Shown here: piece by piece, positions 43,330 to 52,922 of the stretch
Position numbering within the stretch: the stretch's first letter is position 1
Layout: every line of letters starts with the position of its first letter
Assembly: GCF_011682055.1 (NCBI RefSeq)
Contig: NZ_JAAQOM010000005.1
Span: 287,049 to 351,048, forward strand
Source of the DNA: Telluria antibiotica
GTDB taxonomy: Bacteria; Pseudomonadota; Gammaproteobacteria; Burkholderiales; Burkholderiaceae_D
Length of the DNA: 64,000 nucleotides
Direction: 5' to 3'
Program-made: the position numbers and the translations under genes
The notes under the pieces: generated by a model
Databases searched by the model: none
What the model was told of the DNA's origin: nothing
The model's input: only the letters and a program-made list of their open reading frames with translations

Positions 43330-44561
43330 TCACACCCGAAATCCTCGACGCCGCCATCACGCCGCACGCCCCGCTGATCGGCGCGGCCACGCTGATGCGC
43401 TGCGCGTTCTACCACGACGACCTGCGCCCCATCGGCGACATGCTGCTGGCGCGCGCGCAGGCGAATCCCGACGATGCGAACGCGTGGCTGGACGCCAGCT
43501 TCGTGCTGCAGTTGCTGGGGCAGCGCGACGCGGGCCTGGACATCCAGCGTCACGCGCTCGCCACCCGCACGCTGTACGCGCTGCCGGCACCGGCGCGCAC
43601 GCCCACGTTGAACCTGCTCGTGCTGATGGGCCCCGGCGACTTCATGGCCAACACGCCGATCGAATTCCTGCTGCAGACGACGGACATCGCCGCCAACGTG
43701 CAATACGTGTCGCCCGAGCTGCCGTTCCCGGAACAGGTGCCCGACCACGACGTGCTGTTCGTCGCTATCGCGCAATCGGATGCGAACGTCGTGCTGCTGC
43801 GCGACGTCGCGCAGATGGTGGCGGGCTGGCCGCGGCCCGTCGTCAACCGGCCGGAGCACATCGCCCACCTGTCGCGCGACGGCGCCCATGCGAAGCTGGA
43901 CGGCACGACGGGCATCGTGATGCCGCGCACGGTGCGCGTGGCGCGCGCGACGGCCGAGCAGCTCGCGCAGGGTGCGCTCGACGCGCCGGCCCTGCTGCCG
44001 GGCGAAGCGTTTCCGCTGATCGTGCGCCCGCTCGACTCGCACGCGGGCACCGACCTGCAGAAAGTCGAAGATGCGGCCGCGCTGCGTACGTACTTGGCGG
44101 CGCAGCCGTCGGGCGAGTTTTATTTGGCGCCGTTCGTGGACTATTCGGGAGCGGACGGCCAGTTCCGCAAATACCGGATCGTGCTCATCGACGGCAAGCC
44201 GTTCATTTGCCACCTGGCGATCTCGTCGCACTGGATGGTGCACTACCTGAACGCGGGCATGGACGACAGCGCAGTCAAACGGGCGGAGGAGGCCGCGGGC
44301 ATGGCCGGCTTCGACGACGGTTTCGCGCGGCGCCACGCGGCCGCGCTGGCGGAGATCGACGCGCGCATCGGCTTGCCCTACCTGGGCATCGACTGTGCGG
44401 AGACGCGCGACGGCCGGCTGCTCATCTTCGAAGTGGACAATGCGATGGTCGTGCACGCGATGGACGACCCCGGCAAGTACCCGTACAAGGGCCCCGCGAT
44501 GGACAAGGTGTTCCGCGCGTTCGAGGCGATGCTGCACCGGGCGGCGCAGCCGGGGGCCTGA
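43326..44561 (+). CDS. TPR-like plus ATP-grasp ligase-like protein
   Basis: 411 residues. Residues about 20-85 form helical, TPR-like hairpins (ARAQANPDDANAWLDASFVLQ). Residues about 90-400 look like an ATP-grasp enzyme of the RimK kind: LNLLVLMGPGDFMANTP, PRPVVNRPEHIA, LIVRPLDSHAGTDL (an Arg where the ATP lysine is usual), FRKYRIVLIDGKPF, and the metal-binding end YLGIDCAETRDGRLLIFEVDNAM. ATP-grasp enzymes join a carboxylate to an amine. Coupled to the decarboxylase, it may link the amine product to a carboxylate; this is inference. Function otherwise unknown. Confidence 0.65.
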   Translation: MITPEILDAAITPHAPLIGAATLMRCAFYHDDLRPIGDMLLARAQANPDDANAWLDASFVLQLLGQRDAGLDIQRHALATRTLYALPAPARTPTLNLLVLMGPGDFMANTPIEFLLQTTDIAANVQYVSPELPFPEQVPDHDVLFVAIAQSDANVVLLRDVAQMVAGWPRPVVNRPEHIAHLSRDGAHAKLDGTTGIVMPRTVRVARATAEQLAQGALDAPALLPGEAFPLIVRPLDSHAGTDLQKVEDAAALRTYLAAQPSGEFYLAPFVDYSGADGQFRKYRIVLIDGKPFICHLAISSHWMVHYLNAGMDDSAVKRAEEAAGMAGFDDGFARRHAAALAEIDARIGLPYLGIDCAETRDGRLLIFEVDNAMVVHAMDDPGKYPYKGPAMDKVFRAFEAMLHRAAQPGA

Positions 44562-45533
44562 TCAGGCTGCCGCGAGCGCGTGGGCGTCGTTGGCGACGGG
44601 CAGGGCGGCCGGCTCGCCCAGCAGCGCGCGCATGAACGCGCGCTTCGCATGGCTGCGCGGGCTCGCCCAGAAGCTGTCGAGCGTGGCCTGTGGCACGCCG
44701 TCGTAGTCGACGCGCAGCGTGTACGGACGGGCCAGCAGTTCGTGGTGAACATAGCTCGCAAAACATTCCGCGAAATCGTCGTACGGGTTCGTTGCGCCGT
44801 ACAGGCTGGGGAAGTCGCTGCCTTCCAGCCCCGAGTACGCGGTCACGATGGCTTCGCTGTCCAGCTTGTTGGTGCCGTAGAAGTCGACGACGCCGCGCAG
44901 CGCGAAGTCCGAGCCTTCCCAAGGCGCAAACCGGCCTTGCGCATTGACACCCCAGCTCAGGTCGAGGAAGGGGAAGGTGGCCGCCGGCACGGGCTCCCAC
45001 CAGCGCGGCAGGAACGTGCCGCCCGCGGTCACGACGTGGCCGAATTCATGCAGCAGCAGGAATTGCAGCGCGTTCGCGCGCGTGTCGTCGAGCGGCTCGG
45101 CGATCGTCGCCGCGAGCGAAAAGCCGGGGCCGCCGAACGGCAGGTTTTCCTTCCACGTGGCCCAGGAATTCGCGGTGTGCGCTTCCAGCAGATCGACGTC
45201 GAGCAGCACGATGCAGCCGAGGATGCGGCCGTCGACGGCGTCGGCCACGATGTCCGTCACGCCCGAGGAACCCACGCCGCGGCCCACGCAGACACCCAGC
45301 AGCAGCGGGCCGACGAGGGCGTGCACGGCTGCGGGCATGCCGGCCAGTGCCGCGCGCAGGTCGGCCAGCAGCGCGCCGTCCGGCGTGCACGGGACGGGCA
45401 CGGCGTCCAGCCCGGACGCCATGTTCACCTGGTGCACGAATTCGCGTACCTCGCCGGGTAGCGGCAGGATGCGCTCGCCGATGGGCTGGCGCAGCTGGGC
45501 GCTCCATGCTTGCGGTTCGGACGTGTAGATCAT
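44562..45533 (-). CDS. HExxH zinc metallopeptidase-like protein
   Basis: 323 residues, no signal peptide or membrane segment. The zinc motif is H162-E-F-G-H166 (LLLHEFGHVVTAGG). A glutamate 90 residues later (YDDFAECFASYVHH, Glu256) could be the third ligand, as in gluzincins. Other conserved-looking parts are WWEPVPAATFPFLDLSWG and a Gly-rich GVCVGRGVGSSG. Family not recognised. It converges with the ATP-grasp gene, with only the stop codons between them, and shows no ribosome-binding site unusual for its start at 45533. Confidence 0.6.
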   Translation of the reverse strand: MIYTSEPQAWSAQLRQPIGERILPLPGEVREFVHQVNMASGLDAVPVPCTPDGALLADLRAALAGMPAAVHALVGPLLLGVCVGRGVGSSGVTDIVADAVDGRILGCIVLLDVDLLEAHTANSWATWKENLPFGGPGFSLAATIAEPLDDTRANALQFLLLHEFGHVVTAGGTFLPRWWEPVPAATFPFLDLSWGVNAQGRFAPWEGSDFALRGVVDFYGTNKLDSEAIVTAYSGLEGSDFPSLYGATNPYDDFAECFASYVHHELLARPYTLRVDYDGVPQATLDSFWASPRSHAKRAFMRALLGEPAALPVANDAHALAAA

Positions 45534-45896
45534 GATGATGTCGGACGTGGAAGGCGGCGGGCCGCCGATGTCCCTTTAACGACGCTTCCTGCGCGAACTT
45601 GACGTTCGGAAAGTAAATTCCTTCGATGTTGACAGCCCGGCAAGCGGGAAAACGACGTCGGGCCGGCGCGTTTTCCGAGGGGCTCCCCCCGGAAACCGGG
45701 CTTTCTGCCTCGAAATCCGGTAAAATGGCCAGCTTGCGGGTCCAGCCGCGGCCATTGTGCGCCGCGACTCGCCCGATAAGGCGCTCGCCCGGGGAACCTT
45801 CCGTCCCCCAGACGCGGCGCTTTTTTCGTATTGCGCCGGCTGCACCGAAGCTGCCGGCCTGGCCGCGTGCCGCTCTTTTTGGTTTTGAGTTTGTTA
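45534..45896 (+). promoter_or_regulatory. 363-bp leader region upstream of lepA
   Basis: No protein-coding gene is credible here. TAAAAT at 45721-45726 could be a -10 box. About 60 bp later a hairpin with inner arms GGGGA (45791-45795) and TCCCC (45804-45808), outer arms GCGC (45781-45784 and 45817-45820), is followed by six T residues (45821-45826), so a short RNA of about 95 nt could be made and terminated before lepA, or lepA could be attenuated. Confidence 0.4.
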
Positions 45897-47690
45897 ATGA
45901 AAAACATACGTAACTTTTCCATCATCGCCCACATCGATCACGGCAAATCGACGCTGGCCGACCGCATCATCCAGTTGTGCGGCGGCTTGTCGGAACGTGA
46001 AATGGACGAGCAGGTGCTCGACTCGATGGACCTGGAGCGCGAGCGCGGCATCACCATCAAGGCCCAGACCGCGGCGCTGTCGTACAAGGCGCGCGACGGC
46101 CAGGTCTACAACCTGAACCTGATCGACACCCCGGGCCACGTCGACTTCAGCTATGAAGTGTCGCGCTCGCTGTCCGCGTGCGAAGGCGCGCTGCTCGTCG
46201 TCGACGCGTCGCAGGGCGTGGAAGCGCAGACGGTCGCGAACTGCTACACGGCGCTGGACCTGGGCGTGGAAGTCGTGCCCATCCTGAACAAGATCGACCT
46301 GCCGCACGCCGATCCGGACCGCGCCAAGCAGGAAATCGAGGACGTCATCGGCCTCGACGCCACCGACGCCACCACCTGCTCCGCGAAGACGGGCCTGGGC
46401 GTGGAAGACGTGCTGGAAACGCTGATCGCGAAAGTGCCGCCGCCCGAAGGCGATCCGGACGCACCGCTGCAGGCGCTGATCGTCGACTCGTGGTACGACA
46501 GCTACGTCGGCGTCGTGATGCTGGTGCGCGTGAAGAACGGTACGCTGCGCCCGAAAGACAAGATCCTGCTGATGGCGACGGATTCCCAGCAACTGGTGGA
46601 GCAGGTCGGCGTGTTCACGCCGCGCTCCGTGCAGCTGCCGGAACTGAAGGCCGGCCAGGTGGGGTTCATCATCGCCGGCATCAAGGAATTGAAGGCCGCG
46701 AAAGTGGGCGATACCGTCACCTTGGCCTCGCGTCCGGCACCGGAGCCGCTGCCCGGCTTCAAGGAAGTGCAGCCGCAGGTGTTCGCCGGCCTGTTCCCGG
46801 TGGAAGCGAACCAGTACGACGCGCTGCGCGACTCGCTGGAAAAGCTGAAGCTGAACGACGCCGCGCTGCAGTACGAGCCGGAAGTGTCGCAGGCGCTGGG
46901 CTTCGGCTTCCGCTGCGGCTTCCTGGGCCTGCTGCACATGGACGTCATCCAGGAACGCCTGGAGCGCGAATTCGACCAGGACCTGATCACGACCGCCCCG
47001 ACCGTCGTGTACGAAGTGGTGATGCGCGACGGCTCCATGATCAAGGTCGACAACCCCTCCAAGATGCCGGAAGTGTCGAAGATCGAGGAAGTGCGCGAGC
47101 CGATCGTCACCGTCAACCTGTACATGCCGCAGGAATATGTTGGCGCAGTCATCACCCTGTGCACCGGCAAGCGTGGCGTGCAGATGGACATGAGCTACCA
47201 CGGCCGCCAGGTGAAACTGGTGTACGAGATCCCGATGGCCGAGATCGTGCTGGACTTCTTCGACCGTTTGAAATCGACGTCGCGCGGCTATGCGTCGATG
47301 GACTACGAGTTCAAGGAATACCGTGCGTCCGACGTCGTGAAGGTCGACATGCTGATCAACGGAGACAAGGTCGACGCGCTCGCGATCATCGTGCACCGCG
47401 CGAACGCCGCCTACCGCGGCCGCCAGGTCGCCGCGAAGATGCGCGAACTGATCCCGCGCCAGATGTTCGACGTGGCGATCCAGGCCGCGATCGGCGCGAC
47501 GATCATCTCGCGCGAGAACGTCAAGGCGCTGCGCAAGAACGTGCTGGCCAAGTGCTATGGCGGTGACGTCAGCCGTAAGAAGAAACTGCTCGAGAAACAA
47601 AAAGCCGGCAAGAAGCGCATGAAGCAGGTGGGCTCGGTGGAGATCCCGCAAGAAGCGTTCCTCGCCATCCTCCAAGTGGAAGAAAAATAA
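45897..47690 (+). CDS. lepA: Elongation factor 4 (LepA)
   Basis: Ribosome-bound GTPase affecting translation initiation and back-translocation. 597 residues. G1 motif AHIDHGKST (11-19), TPGHVDF, NKIDL and SAKTG; the EF-G-like domains follow, with the LepA-specific C-terminus ending near [18 protein letters not shown]. The start at 45897 ([16 protein letters not shown]) is the family start. It heads the lepA-lepB-DUF4845-rnc-era cluster typical of betaproteobacteria. Confidence 0.98.
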   Translation: MKNIRNFSIIAHIDHGKSTLADRIIQLCGGLSEREMDEQVLDSMDLERERGITIKAQTAALSYKARDGQVYNLNLIDTPGHVDFSYEVSRSLSACEGALLVVDASQGVEAQTVANCYTALDLGVEVVPILNKIDLPHADPDRAKQEIEDVIGLDATDATTCSAKTGLGVEDVLETLIAKVPPPEGDPDAPLQALIVDSWYDSYVGVVMLVRVKNGTLRPKDKILLMATDSQQLVEQVGVFTPRSVQLPELKAGQVGFIIAGIKELKAAKVGDTVTLASRPAPEPLPGFKEVQPQVFAGLFPVEANQYDALRDSLEKLKLNDAALQYEPEVSQALGFGFRCGFLGLLHMDVIQERLEREFDQDLITTAPTVVYEVVMRDGSMIKVDNPSKMPEVSKIEEVREPIVTVNLYMPQEYVGAVITLCTGKRGVQMDMSYHGRQVKLVYEIPMAEIVLDFFDRLKSTSRGYASMDYEFKEYRASDVVKVDMLINGDKVDALAIIVHRANAAYRGRQVAAKMRELIPRQMFDVAIQAAIGATIISRENVKALRKNVLAKCYGGDVSRKKKLLEKQKAGKKRMKQVGSVEIPQEAFLAILQVEEK

Positions 47691-47693
47691 GCA

Positions 47694-48608
47694 ATGAACC
47701 TGCAACCGATTCTAGGGAATTTTGCGTTAATCCTGTTCGTCGCCATGGTCATCACGGGCGTCATCTGGTGCCTGGATGTGTTCGTCCTGTCGAAGCAGCG
47801 CCGCGCAAAGGCGGACGCCGCGCTCGCGGAATTCGACGCGCGCTCCGCCAAGCTGACGGCCGACGGCATCAAGCTGGACAACGGCAACCGCGCCGCGCTG
47901 GAAGCCGCGATCCTGCGCCAGCCGACGTGGGTCGAATACTCCGGCAGCTTCTTCCCCGTGATCGCGCTCGTGTTCGTGCTGCGCTCGTTCCTGTTCGAGC
48001 CGTTCAAGATCCCGTCGTCGTCGATGGTGCCCACGCTGCTCGTGGGTGACCTGATCCTCGTGAACAAGTTCGACTACGGCATCCGCCTGCCTATCGTGAA
48101 CAAGAAGATTGTGCAAGTAGGCAATCCGCAGCGGGGCGACGTCATGGTGTTCAAATACCCGAAGGATCCGAGCCAGGACTACATCAAGCGCGTGATCGGC
48201 CTGCCGGGTGATAAAATCACTTACGAGAACAAGCGCCTGACCGTCAACGGCCAGCCCATCGACTACGCGCCGATGGACGATTACCTCGACGACGAGCGCC
48301 CGGTATACCATAAGCAATTCCTGGAAAAGCTGCCGAATGCCCCGCACCGCATCCTGAACATGGACAGCGCGCGGACGGTCAACCTGGGCGCCGTGGAGGA
48401 GTTCCCCCATCACGAAAATTGCACCTATTCCTACGATGGATTTACCTGTATCGTACCGGAGGGCAATTATTTCATGATGGGCGATAACCGCGACAACAGC
48501 GCAGACAGCCGCTACTGGGGCTTCGTGCCGGACCAGAACATCGTCGGCAAGGCTGTGTTTGTTTGGATGAACTTCAGCAACCTGAAGCGCATCGGCGGTA
48601 TCCACTAA
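47694..48608 (+). CDS. lepB: Signal peptidase I
   Basis: Removes signal peptides from exported proteins at the outer face of the inner membrane. 304 residues. Two N-terminal helices (about 8-32 and 88-104), then the serine-lysine dyad: Ser110 in IPSSSMVPTL and Lys165 in DYIKRVIGLPGD; later MGDNRDNSADSRYWG. Starts 3 bp after lepA. Confidence 0.97.
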   Translation: MNLQPILGNFALILFVAMVITGVIWCLDVFVLSKQRRAKADAALAEFDARSAKLTADGIKLDNGNRAALEAAILRQPTWVEYSGSFFPVIALVFVLRSFLFEPFKIPSSSMVPTLLVGDLILVNKFDYGIRLPIVNKKIVQVGNPQRGDVMVFKYPKDPSQDYIKRVIGLPGDKITYENKRLTVNGQPIDYAPMDDYLDDERPVYHKQFLEKLPNAPHRILNMDSARTVNLGAVEEFPHHENCTYSYDGFTCIVPEGNYFMMGDNRDNSADSRYWGFVPDQNIVGKAVFVWMNFSNLKRIGGIH

Positions 48609-48626
48609 GCCGACGCGGAGGGTGAA

Positions 48627-49031
48627 ATGAAAGGTGGCAAATATCGGATCGGTGCGGAGAGCGGTGTTTCGCTGTCGGGCCTGATCGTCGTGCTGATCGT
48701 GCTGGGCGCGCTGGCGCTGGTGGTCATCAAGGTGACGCCGGCGTTCATCGAATACCGCTCCGTCAAGGATGCGATCGTCAAGGCCAAGGCGGACGCCGGC
48801 AGCGGCTCCGTGCGCGAGATCGAGCAGGCGTTCGACAAGAACGCCGGCGTCAACGACGTCAGCGCGATCTCCGGCCGCGACCTCGTGATCACGCGCGACG
48901 GCGGTTCGACGGAAATCAGCTTCGCCTACGAAAAGCGCGTGCCGCTGGCAGGCAACGTCAGCCTGCTGTTCGACTTTGCCGGCACCACCGACCCCAGCGG
49001 CGTCGTTGCCGCCAAGGCCGACACGAAGTAA
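48627..49031 (+). CDS. DUF4845 membrane-anchored protein
   Basis: 134 residues. One N-terminal helix (about 13-36, GVSLSGLIVVLIVLGALALV), pseudopilin-like in appearance, followed by a small periplasmic domain with a basic-acidic pattern (VKDAIVKAKADAG; YEKRVPLAGNVSLLFDF). The family lies between lepB and rnc in many beta- and gammaproteobacteria and has no known function. Same strand as lepB, 18 bp after it. Confidence 0.85.
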   Translation: MKGGKYRIGAESGVSLSGLIVVLIVLGALALVVIKVTPAFIEYRSVKDAIVKAKADAGSGSVREIEQAFDKNAGVNDVSAISGRDLVITRDGGSTEISFAYEKRVPLAGNVSLLFDFAGTTDPSGVVAAKADTK

Positions 49032-49095
49032 CACAGCCGGGCGGGCGCGCGGGCGGGATCGGCGCGCGGCGCCGGCCCACTAGATTGGTACGACC

Positions 49096-49929
49096 ATGAA
49101 TCTTCAGTTATTGCAAACCCGCCTAGGCTATACGTTCCGGGACCCCGGCCTGCTGCAACAGGCGCTGACCCACCGTAGCCACAGCAGCGTGCATAACGAG
49201 CGCCTGGAATTCCTCGGCGACTCGATCCTGAACTGCGTCGTCGCCTCGATCCTGTACGAACGCTTCAACACGCTGGCCGAAGGCGATCTGTCGCGGCTGC
49301 GTGCCAACCTCGTCAAGCAGCAGTCGCTGTTCGAGATCGCGCAGAAGCTGGAACTGTCGCAATTCCTGCGCCTGGGCGAGGGCGAATTGAAATCCGGCGG
49401 TTTCCGCCGGCCGTCGATCCTGGCCGATACGCTGGAAGCCCTGCTGGGCGCCATCTTCCTCGACAGCGGCTTCGACGCGGCGCGCGACGCGATCCGCTCG
49501 TTCTACATTCCGCTGCTCGATACCGTCGACCCCCGTACGCTCGGCAAGGATGCGAAGACCTTGCTGCAGGAATTCTTGCAGAGCAAAAAGATCTCGCTGC
49601 CCACGTACAATGTCGTCGCCACGCACGGCGCCGCGCACAGCCAGGAATTCGAGATCGAGTGTCTCGTGCCGAAGCTGGGCATCCAGGTGTTCGGCCGCGG
49701 CGGCAGCCGGCGTGCCGGCGAACAGGCGGCGGCGCGGCTCGCGCTGGAGACGGCCGAGCAGTTGCTGCAGAAGAGCCCGTCGGCCACGCGCAAATCGCGG
49801 CCCCGCTCCGCGCAACTGAAGCTCGCCGGCATCGCCACCGACCAGAGCGAGCTGACGGTGCAGGCCGAGGAGCCGCAAACGCAGCAGAAACAATCACCGC
49901 AACAGCAGTCAGGAAACCCGTCAGCATGA
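49096..49929 (+). CDS. rnc: Ribonuclease III
   Basis: Cleaves double-stranded RNA in rRNA and mRNA processing. 277 residues, against 226 in E. coli. Signature [13 protein letters not shown] (34-46) with catalytic acidic residues, a second acidic cluster [14 protein letters not shown], and the dsRNA-binding domain (about 155-222, ending [20 protein letters not shown]). The last 50 residues are a Gln/Pro/Ser-rich tail. The stop overlaps the era start (ATGA). Confidence 0.96.
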   Translation: MNLQLLQTRLGYTFRDPGLLQQALTHRSHSSVHNERLEFLGDSILNCVVASILYERFNTLAEGDLSRLRANLVKQQSLFEIAQKLELSQFLRLGEGELKSGGFRRPSILADTLEALLGAIFLDSGFDAARDAIRSFYIPLLDTVDPRTLGKDAKTLLQEFLQSKKISLPTYNVVATHGAAHSQEFEIECLVPKLGIQVFGRGGSRRAGEQAAARLALETAEQLLQKSPSATRKSRPRSAQLKLAGIATDQSELTVQAEEPQTQQKQSPQQQSGNPSA

Positions 49930-50852
49930 ACACCGAAACCACCCCCAACGACACCACCGAAGGCGCCCCGGAAGGCTTCCGCTGCGGCTACATCGCCATC
50001 GTCGGCCGTCCGAACGTGGGCAAGTCGACGCTCATGAACGTGCTGATCGGTGCCAAGGTGTCGATCACGTCGCGCAAGGCACAGACGACGCGCCACCGCA
50101 TCACGGGCATCCAGACCCGCGACGACGCCCAATTCATCTACGTCGACACGCCGGGCTTCCAGACCCGCCACGCGAACGCGCTGAACAAGACGCTGAACAA
50201 GACCGTGTCGAACACGCTGACGGCGGCGGACGTGATCCTGTTCCTGGTCGAGGCCGGCACTTTCGGCCCCGCCGACCAGCAAGTGCTGGACCTGTTGCCG
50301 AAGAACGTGCCCGTCATCCTCGTCATCAACAAGTCGGACCGGATGAAGGACAAGGCCGAGCTGATGCCGTTCGCGGCGAAGGTCGCCGGTCTGCGCGATT
50401 TCACCGCCGTCGTGCCCGTGTCCGCGAAGCTGCGCTTCCAGGTCGATGCGCTCGAAGGCGAGATCCGCCGCCATCTGCCGGAAAACCCGCCGATCTTCGG
50501 CCCGGACGACATCACTGATCGCAGCGAGAAATTCCTCGCGGCCGAGATCGTGCGCGAAAAAGTGTTCCGCCTGCTGGGCGACGAACTGCCGTACACGAGC
50601 ACCGTGCTGATCGAACAATTCCAGCAAGAGGGCAACCTGCGCCGCGTCTTCGCCGCCATCCTCGTCGAGCGCGACACGCACAAGTCCATGATCATCGGGA
50701 ACAAGGGCGCGCGCCTGAAAGAGATTTCCACGCAGTCCCGCCTCGACATGGAAAAACTGTTCGGCGGTCCCGTGTACCTGGAAATCTGGGTCAAGGTGAA
50801 ATCCGGCTGGGCCGACAACGAAGCGGGCCTGCGCGCTTACGGCTACGAGTAA
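49926..50852 (+). CDS. era: GTPase Era
   Basis: Essential 16S rRNA-binding GTPase needed for 30S maturation. 308 residues. G1 GRPNVGKS (27-34), G3 DTPGFQ, G4 NKSD, then the KH domain with the [10 protein letters not shown] loop (about 255-264). A 16-residue acidic N-terminal extension precedes the core. Translationally coupled to rnc. Confidence 0.97.
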   Translation: MNTETTPNDTTEGAPEGFRCGYIAIVGRPNVGKSTLMNVLIGAKVSITSRKAQTTRHRITGIQTRDDAQFIYVDTPGFQTRHANALNKTLNKTVSNTLTAADVILFLVEAGTFGPADQQVLDLLPKNVPVILVINKSDRMKDKAELMPFAAKVAGLRDFTAVVPVSAKLRFQVDALEGEIRRHLPENPPIFGPDDITDRSEKFLAAEIVREKVFRLLGDELPYTSTVLIEQFQQEGNLRRVFAAILVERDTHKSMIIGNKGARLKEISTQSRLDMEKLFGGPVYLEIWVKVKSGWADNEAGLRAYGYE

Positions 50853-50874
50853 CGAGCCGGGCGGGAGCGTACGC

Positions 50875-51693
50875 ATGCCGAGCCGCGACGACGCACTCAT
50901 CGACAACGATAACGACGCGCACTCAGCCGCGTCGCATGCCCCGCATGCGACGCCAGTGAGCAAGCGCCGCGCGCCCGCGCGCGAGGGGCGCGTGGCCGGC
51001 CAACCGGGCTTCGTGCTGCACAGTTATCCGTACAAGGAAACGAGCCTCATCGTCGACCTGTTCACGCGCGACCACGGCCGCATCGGCGTCGTCGCGAAGG
51101 GCGCGAAGCGGCCGCATTCGAAGCTGCGGGGCGTGCTGCAGACGTTCCAGCCGCTGTCCGTGTCGTTCTCCGGCAAGTCCGAACTGCGCACCCTGATCGA
51201 CGCCGAATGGGTCGGTGGCATGCTCCCGATCGAGAAGACGGCGCTGCTGTGCGGCTTCTACCTGAACGAATTGCTGGTGAAACTGCTGGCCCGCGACGAC
51301 CCGCATCCCGCGTTGTTCAACCACTACGTCTCGACCCTCAACGAACTGGCGCACGGCGAACCGGCGCCGATCGCCTTGCGAAAATTCGAACGGGCCTTAC
51401 TTAAGGAGACCGGGGTCGCCGCGGACCTCACGCGCTGCACGACGACGCGCGCCCCGGTCGAGCCGGAGGGGCTGTACGTCGTCGACCCGGAGCGCGGCGC
51501 GCGCACGGCGCAGGCCGTGGAGTCGTGGCCGGTGGTGTCCGGCAAGACGCTGGTCGATATGGAACGCGAGGATTACGCCGACCCGCAGACCAAGGCGCAG
51601 AGCAAGCAGCTGATGCGCTTCCTGCTCGCCTATCAACTGGGTGGCGCGCCGTTGAACACGCGCCAGATTTTGATCGACCTGATGCAGCTTTAA
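50875..51693 (+). CDS. recO: DNA repair protein RecO
   Basis: Loads RecA with RecF and RecR in gap repair. 272 residues, slightly longer than E. coli because of about 35 extra, probably disordered N-terminal residues. OB-fold start ([35 protein letters not shown] in pieces, residues about 42-76), then the helical domain. The zinc-finger cysteines of some RecO proteins are not present. Between era and pdxJ, the conserved order. Confidence 0.95.
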   Translation: MPSRDDALIDNDNDAHSAASHAPHATPVSKRRAPAREGRVAGQPGFVLHSYPYKETSLIVDLFTRDHGRIGVVAKGAKRPHSKLRGVLQTFQPLSVSFSGKSELRTLIDAEWVGGMLPIEKTALLCGFYLNELLVKLLARDDPHPALFNHYVSTLNELAHGEPAPIALRKFERALLKETGVAADLTRCTTTRAPVEPEGLYVVDPERGARTAQAVESWPVVSGKTLVDMEREDYADPQTKAQSKQLMRFLLAYQLGGAPLNTRQILIDLMQL

Positions 51694-51715
51694 ACACAAA
51701 GCAAAGACTACGACC

Positions 51716-52495
51716 ATGAGCTTCCTGCAACCCGCCGGCCAGGTGATCGACCTGGGCGTGAACATCGACCACATCGCCACCGTCCGCAACGCGCGCGGCA
51801 CCGTCTATCCCGACCCGCTGCGCGCCGCGCTGATCGCCGAGCAGGCCGGCGCCGACCTGATCACCCTGCACCTGCGCGAAGACCGCCGCCACATCAAGGA
51901 CGCCGACGTCCTCGCCATCCGCCCGCAGCTCGCGACCCGGATGAACCTGGAAGCGGCCGTCACGCAGGAGATGATCGACTTCGCGTGCAAGGTGAAACCG
52001 CAGGACGTGTGCCTCGTGCCCGAGCGGCGCGAAGAGGTGACGACCGAGGGTGGCCTGGACGTGATCCGCTACCAGAAGGAAGTCGAGGCCGCGATCCGCC
52101 AATTGAAGGGAGAAGGCATCCGCGTGTCGTTGTTCATCGACGCGGACGAGCAGCAGATCGCAGCCGCCGCCGCCGTCGGCGCCACCGTGATCGAACTGCA
52201 CACGGGGCGCTACGCCGAGGCTTCGACCGCGGAAGAACTGGCGCATGAACTGGAACGCATCAAGGTCGGTGTACGCGCCGGCGTGCAGCACGGCCTGCGC
52301 GTGAACGCGGGCCACGGCCTGCACTACACGAACGTGCAGCCGATCGCCGCGATCCCCGACATCCATGAGCTGAACATCGGCCACGCGATCGTCGCGCATG
52401 CGCTGTTCGCCGGCTTCGAGAACGCCGTGCGCGAGATGAAGGCGATCATGGTCGCCGCGCGCCTGGGCGTCTCGTACGCGGCGAAAGGCCAGTGA
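51716..52495 (+). CDS. pdxJ: Pyridoxine 5'-phosphate synthase
   Basis: Condenses aminoacetone phosphate-type intermediate with deoxyxylulose 5-phosphate to make pyridoxine 5'-phosphate. 259 residues, (beta/alpha)8 barrel. [15 protein letters not shown], the HLREDRRHI segment, [15 protein letters not shown] and [11 protein letters not shown] are conserved. The stop overlaps the acpS start (TGATG). Confidence 0.97.
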   Translation: MSFLQPAGQVIDLGVNIDHIATVRNARGTVYPDPLRAALIAEQAGADLITLHLREDRRHIKDADVLAIRPQLATRMNLEAAVTQEMIDFACKVKPQDVCLVPERREEVTTEGGLDVIRYQKEVEAAIRQLKGEGIRVSLFIDADEQQIAAAAAVGATVIELHTGRYAEASTAEELAHELERIKVGVRAGVQHGLRVNAGHGLHYTNVQPIAAIPDIHELNIGHAIVAHALFAGFENAVREMKAIMVAARLGVSYAAKGQ

Positions 52496-52908
52496 TGATC
52501 TACGGGATCGGCACGGACATCGTCCAGATCTCGCGCGTCGAGGCTGCCCTGAAGCGCAGCGGCCCACGCTTCGCCGAAAAGATCCTCGGCCCCGAGGAAC
52601 TCGTCAAATACCACGCCCGCCGCGCCAAGAACGAGGTGCGGGGGCTGCGCTTCCTGGCCACGCGGTTCTCGGCCAAGGAGGCGTTCTCGAAAGCGATCGG
52701 CTTGGGGCTGCGCATGCCCATGACGTGGCGCTCGGCCCAGATGCTCAACGCCCCGAGCGGCAAGCCGGTCATCGTGTGCAGCGGGGCGCTCGAAGAATTC
52801 ATGCGGACGCACCGGCTCACGGCCCAGGTGACGATCAGCGACGAAGCCGATTACGGCGTCGCGTTCGTCATCGTCACCCAGGCCCCGGAAGGAGCGTCCG
52901 CGACCTAG
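52495..52908 (+). CDS. acpS: Holo-ACP synthase
   Basis: Transfers 4'-phosphopantetheine from CoA to apo-ACP (acpP also lies in this window). 137 residues. Mg-binding Asp in [11 protein letters not shown] and Glu in [11 protein letters not shown], followed by the long loop after GLGLRMP. ATG 52495 is used; a GTG three bases earlier is unnecessary. Confidence 0.96.
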   Translation: MIYGIGTDIVQISRVEAALKRSGPRFAEKILGPEELVKYHARRAKNEVRGLRFLATRFSAKEAFSKAIGLGLRMPMTWRSAQMLNAPSGKPVIVCSGALEEFMRTHRLTAQVTISDEADYGVAFVIVTQAPEGASAT

Positions 52909-52922
52909 CAGGTGTAGCGGAA

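Noticed and set aside
45894..47705. Long minus-strand open frame opposite lepA
   Set aside because: Same reason: mirror of a conserved gene in GC-rich DNA, His/Val/Asp-rich translation.
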